A stretch of DNA of 51,709 nt from JAQVEM01 sp964595565 (GTDB lineage Bacteria; Actinomycetota; Humimicrobiia; Humimicrobiales; Humimicrobiaceae). The notes below the pieces were generated by a model. The model worked only from the letters and a program-made list of their open reading frames with translations, made no database searches and was not told the DNA's origin. The position numbers and the translations under genes were made by a program. The stretch spans positions 1 to 51,709 of the forward strand of contig CAZQQX010000010.1 in assembly GCA_964595565.1 (NCBI GenBank), given 5' to 3'. The stretch's first letter is position 1. Each line of letters opens with the position of its first letter. Below are positions 7,305 to 16,851 of this stretch, piece after piece.

Positions 7305-9116
7305 TTATTTATTGACATCCAGCCTGTAAAAGCTCATGAAAGCTTCCTCCGGTATCTCAACTTTTCCAATCTTTTTCATTTTTTTCTTACCCATTTTTTG
7401 CTTCTCGAGAACCTTTCTTTTCCTGGTTATGTCGCCTCCATAAAGGCCCGCGGTAACATCTTTTCTGTACGGGGCTATTCTTTCTTTTGCAATAATCCTC
7501 TTGCCGATGGAAGCCTGAACAGGCACTTCAAAATTTTGCCTTGGAATCAGTTTCCTTAACTTCTGCGCTATTTCCCTTCCTGCCGCATAAGCCTTCTCCC
7601 TGTGCACTATAGTAGAAAGTTCATTAACTTTATCTCCCGCAACCAGCATATCCAGCCTTACCAGGTCAGAGGCCCGGTATTCAAAAAACTCATAATCAAG
7701 CGAGGCAAAACCGGAGGTTGCTGACTTTAAAAGGTTAAAAAAATCAACGATTATTTCTGAAAGCGGCAGGGCGTATTTAATTTCCACTCTTTCAGGAGAT
7801 AAATACTGCATATCCTTAAAATCCCCCCTCTTCTGATTTGCCAGTTTCATAACATCTCCAATATAGTCTTTTGGCATAATTATGGTTGCATTTACATATG
7901 GCTCCTCTATTTTTATTAATTTTTCCTGCTCCGGAAAATCAGAGGGCCTTTTAACCTCCACCACCGAGTTATCAGTCTTTGTAATTCTGTAAGCCACATT
8001 TGGAGAGGATGTTATAAGCTTTAATTTATATTCTCTTTCAAGCCTCTCTTTTATGATTTCCATGTGCAGGAGCCCCAGGAATCCGCACCTGAAACCAAAG
8101 CCAAGAGCGCCGGAAGACTCCGGTGTAAAATCAAGAGAGGAATCATTAAGTGAAAGCTTTCCCAGCGCGTCCCTTAAATTCTCATAGTCTCCGCCCTCCA
8201 GGGGAAATAAACCGCAGTAAACCATTGGTTTTGGTTTTTTATATCCGGAAAGGCTTCTGGCTGCAGGGTTTTTTAATAAAGTTATTGTATCCCCGACCAT
8301 TATATTACCCACTTCCCTGATGCCGGTAATAATATAGCCAACTTCCCCTGCGGTAAGCATTTCTTTTTCTATCATGTGGGGTCCAAATATCCCTGCTTCT
8401 TCAACTTCGCTGGTAAGATTCTCCCCCATAAACTTAATTTTGTTTCCCCTGCTTATACAGCCATTTATCACCCTTATAAGCACCACCACTCCCCTGTAGG
8501 GGTCGTATTGTGAATCAAATATTAAAGCACGGAGAGGCTGGTTGGCGCTGCCCGCCGGCGGCGGGACATCTGTTATTATTCTTTCAAGTATTTCCTCTAT
8601 CCCATAGCCTGTTTTTGCGCTTACTTTAAGTATCCCATCTTTACTTACGCCGAGTATCGCGCCCAGCTCCATGGCGACTTCATCAATTCTTGCACTTTTT
8701 AAATCAATCTTGTTTATAACCGGAATTATCTCCAGGTTATTATCTGCCGCCAGATAAACATTGGCCAGTGTCTGGGCCTGGATTCCCCGGGTTGCGTCAA
8801 CTACCAGTATTGCCCCTTCGCAGGCCGCCAGGCTCCTGGAAACTTCATAACTGAAATCAACATGCCCGGGAGTATCAATCAAATTAAAAATATACTGCCT
8901 GCCGTCCGAAGGCGAATTGTAAAGCACCCTTACCGAATGCGCCTTTATAGTGATGCCGCGTTCCCTCTCAAGTTCCATGTCATCAAGAAATTGCTCCAGC
9001 ATATCCCTGCGGCTCACAGTTTCGGTTATTTCTAAAATTCTATCTGCCAGCGTTGATTTGCCGTGGTCAATATGAGCAATTATTGAAAAATTTCTTATTA
9101 ACTTACTGTCTAACAT
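7305..9116 (-). CDS. lepA: Elongation factor 4 (back-translocating GTPase LepA)
   Basis: LepA/EF4 binds stalled or mistranslocated ribosomes and affects elongation and initiation. The 603-residue length is typical. G1 is A-H-I-D-H-G-K-S-T (residues 14-22). The G-R-E-R-G-I-T-I-K-A-like switch I reads E-R-E-R-G-I-T-I-K-A. G3 is D-T-P-G-H and G4 is N-K-I-D. The LepA-specific C-terminal region is present, including R-D-V-T-A-G-L-Y-G-G-D and the closing lysine-rich K-Q-K-M-G-K-K-K-M-K segment. It starts at ATG 9116, 35 bp after the murJ stop, with no strong Shine-Dalgarno sequence, so coupling to murJ is possible. Its position at the end of the holA-rpsT-lepA neighbourhood matches actinobacterial gene order. 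Confidence 0.97.
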   Translation of the reverse strand: MLDSKLIRNFSIIAHIDHGKSTLADRILEITETVSRRDMLEQFLDDMELERERGITIKAHSVRVLYNSPSDGRQYIFNLIDTPGHVDFSYEVSRSLAACEGAILVVDATRGIQAQTLANVYLAADNNLEIIPVINKIDLKSARIDEVAMELGAILGVSKDGILKVSAKTGYGIEEILERIITDVPPPAGSANQPLRALIFDSQYDPYRGVVVLIRVINGCISRGNKIKFMGENLTSEVEEAGIFGPHMIEKEMLTAGEVGYIITGIREVGNIMVGDTITLLKNPAARSLSGYKKPKPMVYCGLFPLEGGDYENLRDALGKLSLNDSSLDFTPESSGALGFGFRCGFLGLLHMEIIKERLEREYKLKLITSSPNVAYRITKTDNSVVEVKRPSDFPEQEKLIKIEEPYVNATIIMPKDYIGDVMKLANQKRGDFKDMQYLSPERVEIKYALPLSEIIVDFFNLLKSATSGFASLDYEFFEYRASDLVRLDMLVAGDKVNELSTIVHREKAYAAGREIAQKLRKLIPRQNFEVPVQASIGKRIIAKERIAPYRKDVTAGLYGGDITRKRKVLEKQKMGKKKMKKIGKVEIPEEAFMSFYRLDVNK

Positions 9117-9151
9117 GTCTTAATAAAATAATTTTATGAATATTTAAATGG

Positions 9152-10726
9152 TCAGTGCTTTTTCCCTATTTTTTTAAACAGACCCAGTACAAATTTTACC
9201 TCTTCCATTTTAAACAGGACAGTACAGCCTGTATATATGCCTATACCGGTAAAAATGGTAAGAAATAAAAAAATTATAAGCGGCCACAGGCCGGCGTATG
9301 CAAATTTTTCCAGATAACTCCATAAAAAAAATATGGCAGTGCTCATTATAGCCACCGAGGCAAGAATTTTTCCATAGGATATAAAAATCCTCCTCCCGCC
9401 AAAACCTCCCACTTTTTTTCTGAGTATTACTATTAAAATAATAACATTACATAAAGCAACCAGTGATGTGGACATCGCAAGGCCACCGACACCTATAAAC
9501 TTTATTAAAATCCAGTCAAATAATAAATTGATAATTATAGAAAAACCTGCAACTTTAAGAGGGGTTTTTACATTTTTAAATGCATAAAAAACACGATTAA
9601 CAATCATAAGAAGCCCGAAAAACACCAGTCCAATGCTGTGAAATATAAGAATAAAGGCAACTTTTTTAGTATCAGCCGCAACAAAATTATAGCGCTCAAA
9701 TAAAACTTTTATTACCGGATAACTTAAGATAGCAAGGCCTGCGGTTGCAGGTATCATAACATATCCAATCTCCCTTACTCCCAGGGAAAAGCTTTCTTTT
9801 ATGCCTTTTATATCATTTCCGGCCGCCTGCCGGGATATCAGGGGATACAGTACGGTCACTATTGCCACTGAAAATATGCCGAGAGGCAGATTGGCGACCC
9901 TCCATGATAACATCAAAGCTGTAGTGTTGCCCCCGCCGAGGTTTAATGCAAAAAAATAGTCTATGCTGTTGTTAAGCTGAACTGCCCCGAGGCTCAAAAG
10001 TATGGGAAGCATAAGTGACAAAATCTCTCTTACCCCCTTATGCCTGAAGTCAATAGCAAACCTGTACCTGAAAGGCGACACCTTTAACTGCGGTAGTTGT
10101 ATTGCAAGATGGGCAACCGACCCTGCCATTATTCCCATTGCCATACTGTATATTCCGAAGTTCCCCGAAAGGAGAACCACCAGGATTATGGTAACTACAT
10201 TCATCACGAATGGAGCAAGGGAAGGAGCGGTAAAAATATTATGTGAGTTCAGTATGCTGGTAGCCAGGCTGGATAAAGACATTATAACAAGAGAAAATAT
10301 CATTATTCTGCTCATTACCATGAATTTATAAACATCCAGCTGGTTGCCGGCAATTTTAGAAAGAAGCGAGCCTATTTCCGGGGAAAAGATAAATATGATT
10401 ACAGAGACTGCGATAAAAACCAGAGTTATAACATTAATAACAGAATTTACAAATACATTTATATCCTCTTTTTCGTTCCTTTTTAAATATGCTGAATATA
10501 TGGGAATAAATGCAGCAATTATTAAGCTCTCGGCAAATAGAACCCTGAAAAGATTGGGAATATAATCAGCCCAGGTAAAAGCATCTGTCTCATAACTAAC
10601 CCCAAAATAGCCCGCCATTATCTGGTCCCTCACCAGGCCCGAAATTTTTGACAGCAAAATAGCTATAATTACAATAACAGTTGCATTAAAAATTCTTTTC
10701 CTGGATAATAAATAGTCTTCATCCAT
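9152..10726 (-). CDS. murJ: Lipid II flippase, MurJ/MviN family
   Basis: This 524-residue polytopic membrane protein of the MOP superfamily carries about 14 hydrophobic segments. The N-terminus has the MviN hallmark S-G-L-V-R-D-Q-I-M-A-Y-F-G, followed by D-A-F-T-W-A-D-Y-I-P-N-L-F-R. The central signature includes R-V-A-N-L-P-L-G-I-F-S-V-A. MurJ moves the undecaprenyl-linked peptidoglycan precursor to the outer face of the membrane. Here it sits between lepA and the divergently transcribed rpsT, in a window rich in elongasome genes. MurJ relatives also act in other polymer exports, but sequence features and context favour peptidoglycan. The ATG has only weak Shine-Dalgarno complementarity. Confidence 0.93.
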   Translation of the reverse strand: MDEDYLLSRKRIFNATVIVIIAILLSKISGLVRDQIMAGYFGVSYETDAFTWADYIPNLFRVLFAESLIIAAFIPIYSAYLKRNEKEDINVFVNSVINVITLVFIAVSVIIFIFSPEIGSLLSKIAGNQLDVYKFMVMSRIMIFSLVIMSLSSLATSILNSHNIFTAPSLAPFVMNVVTIILVVLLSGNFGIYSMAMGIMAGSVAHLAIQLPQLKVSPFRYRFAIDFRHKGVREILSLMLPILLSLGAVQLNNSIDYFFALNLGGGNTTALMLSWRVANLPLGIFSVAIVTVLYPLISRQAAGNDIKGIKESFSLGVREIGYVMIPATAGLAILSYPVIKVLFERYNFVAADTKKVAFILIFHSIGLVFFGLLMIVNRVFYAFKNVKTPLKVAGFSIIINLLFDWILIKFIGVGGLAMSTSLVALCNVIILIVILRKKVGGFGGRRIFISYGKILASVAIMSTAIFFLWSYLEKFAYAGLWPLIIFLFLTIFTGIGIYTGCTVLFKMEEVKFVLGLFKKIGKKH

Positions 10727-10814
10727 ATTTATATTATATTACAGATATGATTAAAAAAGTTATTATATCACTTATAACAACAGGGTAATAAATATTTTTA
10801 TTTATAAAAAAAAA

Positions 10815-10823
10815 TGCTAAAAT
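10815..10823 (+). promoter_or_regulatory. Extended -10 promoter element for rpsT
   Basis: TGCTAAAAT matches an extended -10 box (TGnTATAAT, one mismatch) 46 bp before the rpsT start, in the divergent murJ-rpsT intergenic region. No good -35 hexamer is seen, which is usual for extended -10 promoters. A GGAGAGGA Shine-Dalgarno sequence follows at about 10853. Confidence 0.45.
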
Positions 10824-10869
10824 GTACATTCGTTTGAAATAGTTAGTTTAATGGAGAGGAAATAGATAG

Positions 10870-11139
10870 ATGCCAAATATAAAATCACAGGAAAAAAGAG
10901 ACAGAGAAAATATTAAAAGAAGAGAAAAGAATAGATTGCTTAAATCCAGAATAAGAACTGACCAGAAGAAAATAGTCGAGGCTGTTAAAAATAAAAATAC
11001 CCCGGAGGCTGAGAAAACCCTTAACACCCTTTCTAAGCACCTGGACAAGGCAGTAAAAAAGGGCGCGGTTCATAAAAAATTTTCCTCAAATAAAAAATCC
11101 CGGGCAGCAAAACTTGTCAGTACAATAAAAAAGGCTTAA
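10870..11139 (+). CDS. rpsT: 30S ribosomal protein S20
   Basis: S20 binds 16S rRNA near its 5' domain and helix 44 and is an early assembly protein. The 89-residue, strongly basic sequence has the expected P-N-I-K-S-Q-E-K-R start, the R-E-K-N-R-L-L-K-S-R helix and the K-G-A-V-H-K...K-S-R-A-A-K-L C-terminal motif. A GGAGAGGA ribosome binding site precedes the ATG. It is a single-gene plus-strand unit, divergent from murJ and convergent with holA; the two stop codons are separated by only 3 bp, so the transcripts probably overlap at their 3' ends. Confidence 0.97.
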   Translation: MPNIKSQEKRDRENIKRREKNRLLKSRIRTDQKKIVEAVKNKNTPEAEKTLNTLSKHLDKAVKKGAVHKKFSSNKKSRAAKLVSTIKKA

Positions 11140-11142
11140 AGT

Positions 11143-12174
11143 TCAGGCTTTTATATTCAAAATTTCTGTAATTAACTTTTTTATCAGATTCCTGGCTTCA
11201 GAAGTGGATGTCTTTAAACTTATATCGTATTCATTTAATATATCAAATATTTTTAATATTTCAGGCTCTGTGTAATTGTCACTGAATTTAATATACTTGC
11301 TTACCATTCTACCGACATAATAGGGAGGGACTTTTATATTATTTTCAATATAGTCCGTAACCGATGATTTGCTATCGCTGGATTTAATATACAAAAAACA
11401 CTTGAACATTCTATGCAGCAACGTAACAATGCCGATTAAATTATGCTCTTCTTCAAATAATGATTTTAAAGCCTTAAGGCTATTATCTTTATCTCTTTTT
11501 CCAATATAATCCACCAGGTCAAATATTTTAAGTGAATAAACACGGTTCACCAGGTTTTTAATGATATCTTCATTTATTATCTTTTCTGATTCAGAACTTA
11601 TATAATCATAAAGTTTTATATATTCTTTCTTTAGCAAACTTAAATCCATATTCACATTCTCTATAATAAGGTCTTCAGCCTCCCCTGTGAATTTTATCCC
11701 GTCTGATTTTGATTTCCCTGCAAGCCATTTTTTTAAAACTCCTATTGATGGCTGCTTTAATTTGATTATTTTTCCTGTTTTATTTGCCGCATCCAGAAGG
11801 GCAGGGCTCAATTTTTGCTTTAATGAAGTAATTATAAAAATTATATTGCTGTTTTTGCTGTTGCTCTTTAAAACTAAATCAGCTATTTTTTTCTGGAATA
11901 CCACGGACGTGCTATCTATATACCTTATTACAACCACCTTTTTATATGAAAATAATGAAGGGGTATCTACGTAGCCAGTTAATTCATCCACATCTATATC
12001 TTCAAACCCGTTAAAATTTTTAAAATCTGTGTCAAAATTAATCTTATCCTTGAGAAAATTTTTTATATTACTTACTTTATTATCCAGCAGCGAAGGGCTC
12101 GAGCCTGTATACAAATAGCACGGCAGAAGCTTTTCTAACCTGTAAATTATATTTTTTGAATCATTTTTATCCAT
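11143..12174 (-). CDS. holA: DNA polymerase III delta subunit
   Basis: The delta subunit is the wrench of the clamp loader that opens the sliding beta clamp. The 343-residue length fits. Visible family features are a Y-L-Y-T-G-S-S-P-S-L-L-D start replacing the usual F-x-G-E-D, the D-x-x-x-L segment (V-D-E-L-T-G-Y-V-D-T-P-S-L-F-S) with the conserved hydrophobic clamp-contacting region, and the helical C-terminal collar domain ending S-E-A-R-N-L-I-K-K-L-I. As expected for delta, it lacks a Walker A motif. It lies in the comEC-holA-rpsT neighbourhood seen in Gram-positive genomes. A function in the replisome is assigned by family and context; the primary sequence is divergent. Confidence 0.88.
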   Translation of the reverse strand: MDKNDSKNIIYRLEKLLPCYLYTGSSPSLLDNKVSNIKNFLKDKINFDTDFKNFNGFEDIDVDELTGYVDTPSLFSYKKVVVIRYIDSTSVVFQKKIADLVLKSNSKNSNIIFIITSLKQKLSPALLDAANKTGKIIKLKQPSIGVLKKWLAGKSKSDGIKFTGEAEDLIIENVNMDLSLLKKEYIKLYDYISSESEKIINEDIIKNLVNRVYSLKIFDLVDYIGKRDKDNSLKALKSLFEEEHNLIGIVTLLHRMFKCFLYIKSSDSKSSVTDYIENNIKVPPYYVGRMVSKYIKFSDNYTEPEILKIFDILNEYDISLKTSTSEARNLIKKLITEILNIKA

Positions 12175-12199
12175 ACCAGGTCTATTATATTAATATATT

Positions 12200-13429
12200 T
12201 TAAATTATATTAATATCTCTGCTTAAATACCTGAGTCCTTTTTTATTTATTACGGCCACAACTATGATAAGCACAAATAACAGGATTAAATCTATGTACA
12301 GCACGCTGTTTTCTGTTAGATTCTCGGAAAAATATCCGCTCAGATACTGAAAAAGAACCACTCCTATGTAGGAAGAGCCATGCAATAATCCGGAAACAAT
12401 ATTGGTAAATTTTGAGCCAATATTTAAGCCCATAGAAAAAGTCAGAGAAAAATTTCCCGCTACACTTATGCCAAACAAGAATATCAGGATAATTTTCCCC
12501 ACCAGATTAGTGATAAAAAAAGCTGAAAGCAGGAAACTAAATGATAAAGATATACTTATTAATAATAATTTTTTTTCTTCTACATATCTAACTGCATAAT
12601 TCTTGACAAACATTCCCGCCAGAATAGCGATGGAATAAATCGCCAGGATAAGGGAGCTTGCATCAAGCCTGATATTTAAAGTTGAAAAATACGAAGTGAA
12701 CCAGGTGTAAAATGTCTGCATGGTGGAAACATAAAGAAAAGATATAAAACAGCACAGGATAATATAAGGGTGGGAGGCAATAATCTTGCTGGTATTAATA
12801 AAGCTTTTAAAACTAACTACACTGGTGTCTTTTAATGATGTTTTTAAAAAACTAAGAAATATTATCAAAAAAAACTGCAGTATAACCAGATATACGAATA
12901 AATGTTGCCATGTGGAATTCATATAAACTACAAGACTTGCCAGCAGCGGGGCGACCACCGCGCCGGATGTAAGGCCGATGTTGGATATTAATATACTCTT
13001 AGATTTATTCTCAAAGTAATGATTCCCGACCAGTGACAGTGTGGACACTGTTATGATTCCCGACCCCGTCTGTAATACTGAATAGGAAATGATGAACATA
13101 ATGTAAGAATAACTAAATAACAGGCCCAGGCAACCCAGACCAATCAGCAGGCCCCCGCCAGAGATTACTTTCTTAAAACCGAATGACTCAATGAAAAAAC
13201 CGGTACTTATCGATGCAATTAGTAACGCAAAAGTACCGATAGCTATTGCACTTCCTATGTAATCCAGACCAACCTCTAAATCTCCTGCTATAAGAGGAAT
13301 CAGCGGGCCGATGATATTTATGCATACACTCATAGCAAACCGCTGGATAAAAGAAAAAATTAATACACTTTTAACCGACTTTATTCTATTGTTTCTGGTA
13401 AAATCAATAATTCTGTTTATGGCGTTCAT
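12200..13429 (-). CDS. Major facilitator superfamily transporter
   Basis: This is a 409-residue protein with about 12 hydrophobic helices and a cytoplasmic connection after helix 6. The loop after helix 2 reads G-F-F-I-E-S-F-G-F-K-K-V-I, a relaxed version of the MFS signature G-x-x-x-D-R-x-G-R-R/K. A lysine-rich loop lies in the middle (residues near 195-210). The substrate cannot be deduced: no diagnostic charged residues or accessory genes are present. It sits between holA and comEC on the same strand, where many relatives have no transporter, so it looks like a lineage-specific insertion into the block. The ATG at 13429 lacks a recognisable Shine-Dalgarno sequence. Confidence 0.85.
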   Translation of the reverse strand: MNAINRIIDFTRNNRIKSVKSVLIFSFIQRFAMSVCINIIGPLIPLIAGDLEVGLDYIGSAIAIGTFALLIASISTGFFIESFGFKKVISGGGLLIGLGCLGLLFSYSYIMFIISYSVLQTGSGIITVSTLSLVGNHYFENKSKSILISNIGLTSGAVVAPLLASLVVYMNSTWQHLFVYLVILQFFLIIFLSFLKTSLKDTSVVSFKSFINTSKIIASHPYIILCCFISFLYVSTMQTFYTWFTSYFSTLNIRLDASSLILAIYSIAILAGMFVKNYAVRYVEEKKLLLISISLSFSFLLSAFFITNLVGKIILIFLFGISVAGNFSLTFSMGLNIGSKFTNIVSGLLHGSSYIGVVLFQYLSGYFSENLTENSVLYIDLILLFVLIIVVAVINKKGLRYLSRDINII

Positions 13430-13500
13430 AATAATAATGTAATTTATTCCTGATATCTTTTTATTTACTTACCCAAAATTACTATAGTATAGCATACGCT

Positions 13501-15225
13501 TCAAAATTTTCCTTTTAATTCATTAATTTTATCCAGAGCAGCACGGGCAATTATTAATATAATAATAAATACTGCATAATAAGCTATGACTTTTTTTACC
13601 GTAAAATTATCAAAGCCGGCGACACAAAAATTGAATTTCCCCAGAACTCTCACCGGGCTCAATATGCATTTAAAAATGAACTGGCTCAATTTTAATATAA
13701 GGCCTCCCAGGGGCGGCCATATTACTATTGCAAAAGAAGAAGCCACCAGGACAGAAAGGAGGAAATAAAATAACGGCAATATAAGAAAATTGGCCAGCGG
13801 CGATATTAATGAAATCTCCCTGAAGAAATAAGCAAGTACCGGAAATAAAACTGTCTGTATGGACAGATTAATAAGAATTATTCTCAAAAAAAAATTTATC
13901 ACCCGCTTTTTTAATACCGGGATACTTTCAGTTATTCCGGCCATTAACGGATAAATAAAAACCAGTGCCGCCATGGAAATATAAGTCATCCAGAACCCGA
14001 TATCATAAAAAAAATACGGATTATAAATAATTAATATAATATAAGAAAGATAAAGGATAATTTTATGGCTGTGTTCCCTGTGCCATCTTCTGGCAAAAAG
14101 TACGAAAATAACTGTGATTGAGGCTCTTAAGATACTTGCTCTCTCCACCACTAAAAAATTGTAAACTGCCAGAAAAACAATCACAGCCCGGAATATAATA
14201 CCGGACCTTTCCATTCTCCTGAAAATTAAATAAATAAAAGAAGCAAAAAAAGAAAGATGCAGCCCTGAAATGGCAAACAAATGATACAGCCCGCATTTCT
14301 TAAAAGATTCCATAATATAATCGGGGACATTGTTCCTGTTGCCAAGTATCACTGATTCGGCTATGCACGCGTTATTGTAATCCAGGTACCGGTAAAAAGC
14401 ATTTTTCAAACAATTATATAATCTACTTCTAAAAATAAATATCTTATGCCACGGGCTATCATTATCAACTTTCAGGGTGTGATTATAATAAGTAACCAGA
14501 ACCATCTCTTTGCGATTGTAGCTACCATAGTCTGATTCTTTTAAATTATTCCTTTTAAGGTATCCTTTTATTCTTAGATAATCATCTCTTGCTATAGGGC
14601 CGCCGGTGGCGTTTTTCAGCTCCACATTTACAATTTCCCCGGCATTTAAAACCCTGTCAGGTTGATCACTGTCACCGGAGATATAGACTTTATCTGCTGA
14701 TAGCATAAAATTTATTTTTTTATAATTCTTTACAGGATGGCCTGCTACCCTTCCTTCAACAATAATAGCGCTGCTGCCGCCGCATCCTGCATAATATTCA
14801 TTTTTATAAATATCTAAAAATATACTTTTGTCCTCTTTTAACTTATGGGTATAAATAATTAAATTCCCCACAAAAAATAGAATCAAAAAAGGAATTATAA
14901 TTGTTACCATTATCCTCCTGCTGTAATTTTCATAACCGGATAGTGGTATATTTTCTAAATTAAACCGGCAATCTTTATCTATTTTATTTTCTACAAAAAA
15001 GCCCCGGGAATTGCCCGGAGCATTGTTATCAGATATTATTTTTTTTACAATTGCAGCCTCTCCAGCCAGCAGTAAAATTACAGCTATAATTTCAACTATA
15101 GTTAAATAGATGTTTATTGAATCAAAACTGCCCGCCGTGTATACTCCCGCAGTTATCCCTGTAGCCCAGAAAAAATAATACTCACCTGACAGTAAAAATA
15201 TTATTTTTTTTATTTTGCAGTTCAA
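13501..15225 (-). CDS. comEC: ComEC/Rec2 family DNA-uptake channel, without the metallo-beta-lactamase domain
   Basis: ComEC forms the inner-membrane channel for single-stranded DNA during transformation. The 574-residue protein has two N-terminal membrane segments, an extracellular DUF4131 (OB-fold-like) region (about residues 120-245) and the polytopic Competence domain with F-A-I-S-G-L-H-L-S-F-F, its best-conserved motif. Typical full-length ComEC proteins run to 700-800 residues because of a C-terminal metallo-beta-lactamase domain. Here the protein stops after the last membrane helix, and no separate such gene is nearby. Its ATG overlaps the comEA stop by 4 bp (ATGA), so the two are translationally coupled. 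Confidence 0.9.
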   Translation of the reverse strand: MNCKIKKIIFLLSGEYYFFWATGITAGVYTAGSFDSINIYLTIVEIIAVILLLAGEAAIVKKIISDNNAPGNSRGFFVENKIDKDCRFNLENIPLSGYENYSRRIMVTIIIPFLILFFVGNLIIYTHKLKEDKSIFLDIYKNEYYAGCGGSSAIIVEGRVAGHPVKNYKKINFMLSADKVYISGDSDQPDRVLNAGEIVNVELKNATGGPIARDDYLRIKGYLKRNNLKESDYGSYNRKEMVLVTYYNHTLKVDNDSPWHKIFIFRSRLYNCLKNAFYRYLDYNNACIAESVILGNRNNVPDYIMESFKKCGLYHLFAISGLHLSFFASFIYLIFRRMERSGIIFRAVIVFLAVYNFLVVERASILRASITVIFVLFARRWHREHSHKIILYLSYIILIIYNPYFFYDIGFWMTYISMAALVFIYPLMAGITESIPVLKKRVINFFLRIILINLSIQTVLFPVLAYFFREISLISPLANFLILPLFYFLLSVLVASSFAIVIWPPLGGLILKLSQFIFKCILSPVRVLGKFNFCVAGFDNFTVKKVIAYYAVFIIILIIARAALDKINELKGKF

Positions 15226-16007
15226 ATTGATATGAACTCTCTTATTTCCTCATATTTTTTCTCCCCGATGCCGCTAACATTTTTTAGCTCCTCTTTTATT
15301 TTAAACGGCCCGTTTGTATTTCTATATTTAATTATATTCTGTGCTATAACAGGACCTATTCCCGGCAGCGTCTCCAGCTCTCCGATATCCGCAGTGTTAA
15401 CATTTACCATCTTATTCACCGCAGAATTGTAATCAATTAAGTTACTATCCGTAAAAAACAAAAAATTACCATCATCTGCTTCATCTCTGGATGGTATATA
15501 AACTCTCTGGCCATCAACAACAAACTGCGCAAGATTAACAACTTCAATACGGGCATTTTCACCCTGCCCTCCTGCGAGCTCCAGCAGGTCTACTATTCTT
15601 GCCCCCTGCTCAATCTGGTAAACACCGGGATTCTTAACCTCACCGCATATGTATGCTTTTATGTCGCTCCCGTCTGAACTTTCGCCTGCCCCATCCAGAC
15701 TTAAAACACTATCAGCCCCGTTATTATTCACAGAAGAATTCCCGTCATTACTGCCAGAAGCAGTTTCTTCTCCACCCACCTGACCTGAAATCTCATCCAG
15801 TCCGGCGCTGCCTGTACCGATATCCTGATAATAGCTCTTTAGAATATTTTCCCTTCTTTTTATTTCAATATTCATGTTTATATAAACTACAGTAAAGGCA
15901 ACTACCATTAAGCCAAGCAATATTACTACCGTCGCATAAAAATGTTTGCCCCTTCTATACTTTATTTTATCAATATAGAATCTTATTCTATCTATGAACT
16001 GTTTCAT
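15222..16007 (-). CDS. comEA: ComEA-type DNA-binding protein (SLBB + helix-hairpin-helix)
   Basis: ComEA is a membrane-anchored receptor that binds incoming double-stranded DNA. This 261-residue protein has one membrane helix (about residues 24-44) and a low-complexity Ser/Gly/Asn linker (about 60-110). An SLBB domain follows, with I-C-G-E-V-K-N-P-G-V-Y (about 115-165). The C-terminus carries the tandem helix-hairpin-helix DNA-binding unit V-N-V-N-T-A-D...L-P-G-I-G-P-V-I-A and V-S-G-I-G-E-K-K-Y-E-E-I. The order and the 4 bp overlap with comEC are the classical comE operon. Whether the cells are naturally transformable cannot be told from these two genes alone. Confidence 0.95.
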   Translation of the reverse strand: MKQFIDRIRFYIDKIKYRRGKHFYATVVILLGLMVVAFTVVYINMNIEIKRRENILKSYYQDIGTGSAGLDEISGQVGGEETASGSNDGNSSVNNNGADSVLSLDGAGESSDGSDIKAYICGEVKNPGVYQIEQGARIVDLLELAGGQGENARIEVVNLAQFVVDGQRVYIPSRDEADDGNFLFFTDSNLIDYNSAVNKMVNVNTADIGELETLPGIGPVIAQNIIKYRNTNGPFKIKEELKNVSGIGEKKYEEIREFISI

Positions 16008-16264
16008 AAATAATTACCGGAACCTTAAAGATGCTGCAAAATAAAGCGCTGTGATTTACCCATAAATTTTATTGTATATATGCACATTAGCATAATTAGT
16101 AAAAAAAATAAATAAAAAAATTTTTTTTAAGTATTTAATACAGAAAATTCCTGCTTGAGATAGATTTCTGCGATAAAATTATGATTTCTATAAAAGCAGT
16201 GATGAATATAATAAAAAATACTGATACAATAATTATTGGAAAAAAAATAAAAAAGGAGAATTCC

Positions 16265-16771
16265 ATGGCAAAAGAAGTATTCATACTCATAGAAAACGAA
16301 TTCAGAGACGAAGAAGCAATATACCCTTACTACAGACTAAAAGAAGCAGGATATGATGTTAAAATTGTAGGCCCGGAAAAAGATAAAGAGTACCGGGGCA
16401 AATCTGGAGTAACCGTAAAATCAGACCTTTCCGCTTCGCAGGCCGATACCGGTAATGCATCAGCAATAGTTATTCCCGGAGGATATGCACCCGATAAAAT
16501 GAGAATCAATAAGGATATGGTTAATCTGGTAAAAAAAGCTTTTCTTCAGGGCAGTGTCATAGCGGCCATCTGCCACGGCGGGTGGATGCTTATAGAGGCC
16601 GGCATAGTCAGGGGTAAAGAAGTCACCGGTTATAAAGCAATATCTACAGATTTAAAAAATGCCGGGGGAAAATATATAGATAGTGAAGTAGTAGTAGACG
16701 GAAATATCGTAACTTCCAGGGTTCCCGGTGACCTTCCCGCATTCTGCAAAGCAATCATAAAACAAATTTAA
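16265..16771 (+). CDS. PfpI/DJ-1 superfamily protein (type 1 glutamine amidotransferase-like)
   Basis: This 168-residue protein of the PfpI/YhbO/DJ-1 group has been reported variously as protease, glyoxalase/deglycase or chaperone. The nucleophile elbow is A-I-C-H-G with C103 followed by H104, and the conserved acidic partner is E12 in E-N-E-F. The start is ATG 16265, preceded by AGGAG (16254-16258) with 6 nt spacing; the open frame extends upstream to 16181, but that part has no family similarity and no ribosome binding site. It is a monocistronic plus-strand gene between the divergent comEA and the convergent leuS. A stress role is an inference from the family. Confidence 0.92.
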   Translation: MAKEVFILIENEFRDEEAIYPYYRLKEAGYDVKIVGPEKDKEYRGKSGVTVKSDLSASQADTGNASAIVIPGGYAPDKMRINKDMVNLVKKAFLQGSVIAAICHGGWMLIEAGIVRGKEVTGYKAISTDLKNAGGKYIDSEVVVDGNIVTSRVPGDLPAFCKAIIKQI

Positions 16772-16828
16772 AATTGAGGCAACAAAAATACTTTAAAGAA
16801 AACTGTATCTGTTCTTATAATGAACGAC

Positions 16829-16851
16829 ATACACTAATAATACCGGTGTAT
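16829..16851. terminator. Possible bidirectional terminator between convergent genes
   Basis: ATACAC (16829-16834) and GTGTAT (16846-16851) form a 6 bp stem with an 11 nt loop, immediately next to the leuS stop codon and 57 bp after the PfpI-like gene. The U-tract is poor in both directions, so efficiency is doubtful. Confidence 0.25.

Noticed and set aside
16181..16264. N-terminal extension of the PfpI-like protein
   Set aside because: The frame is open, but the strong AGGAG and the family alignment both place the start at 16265; the upstream codons are A/T-rich leader sequence.
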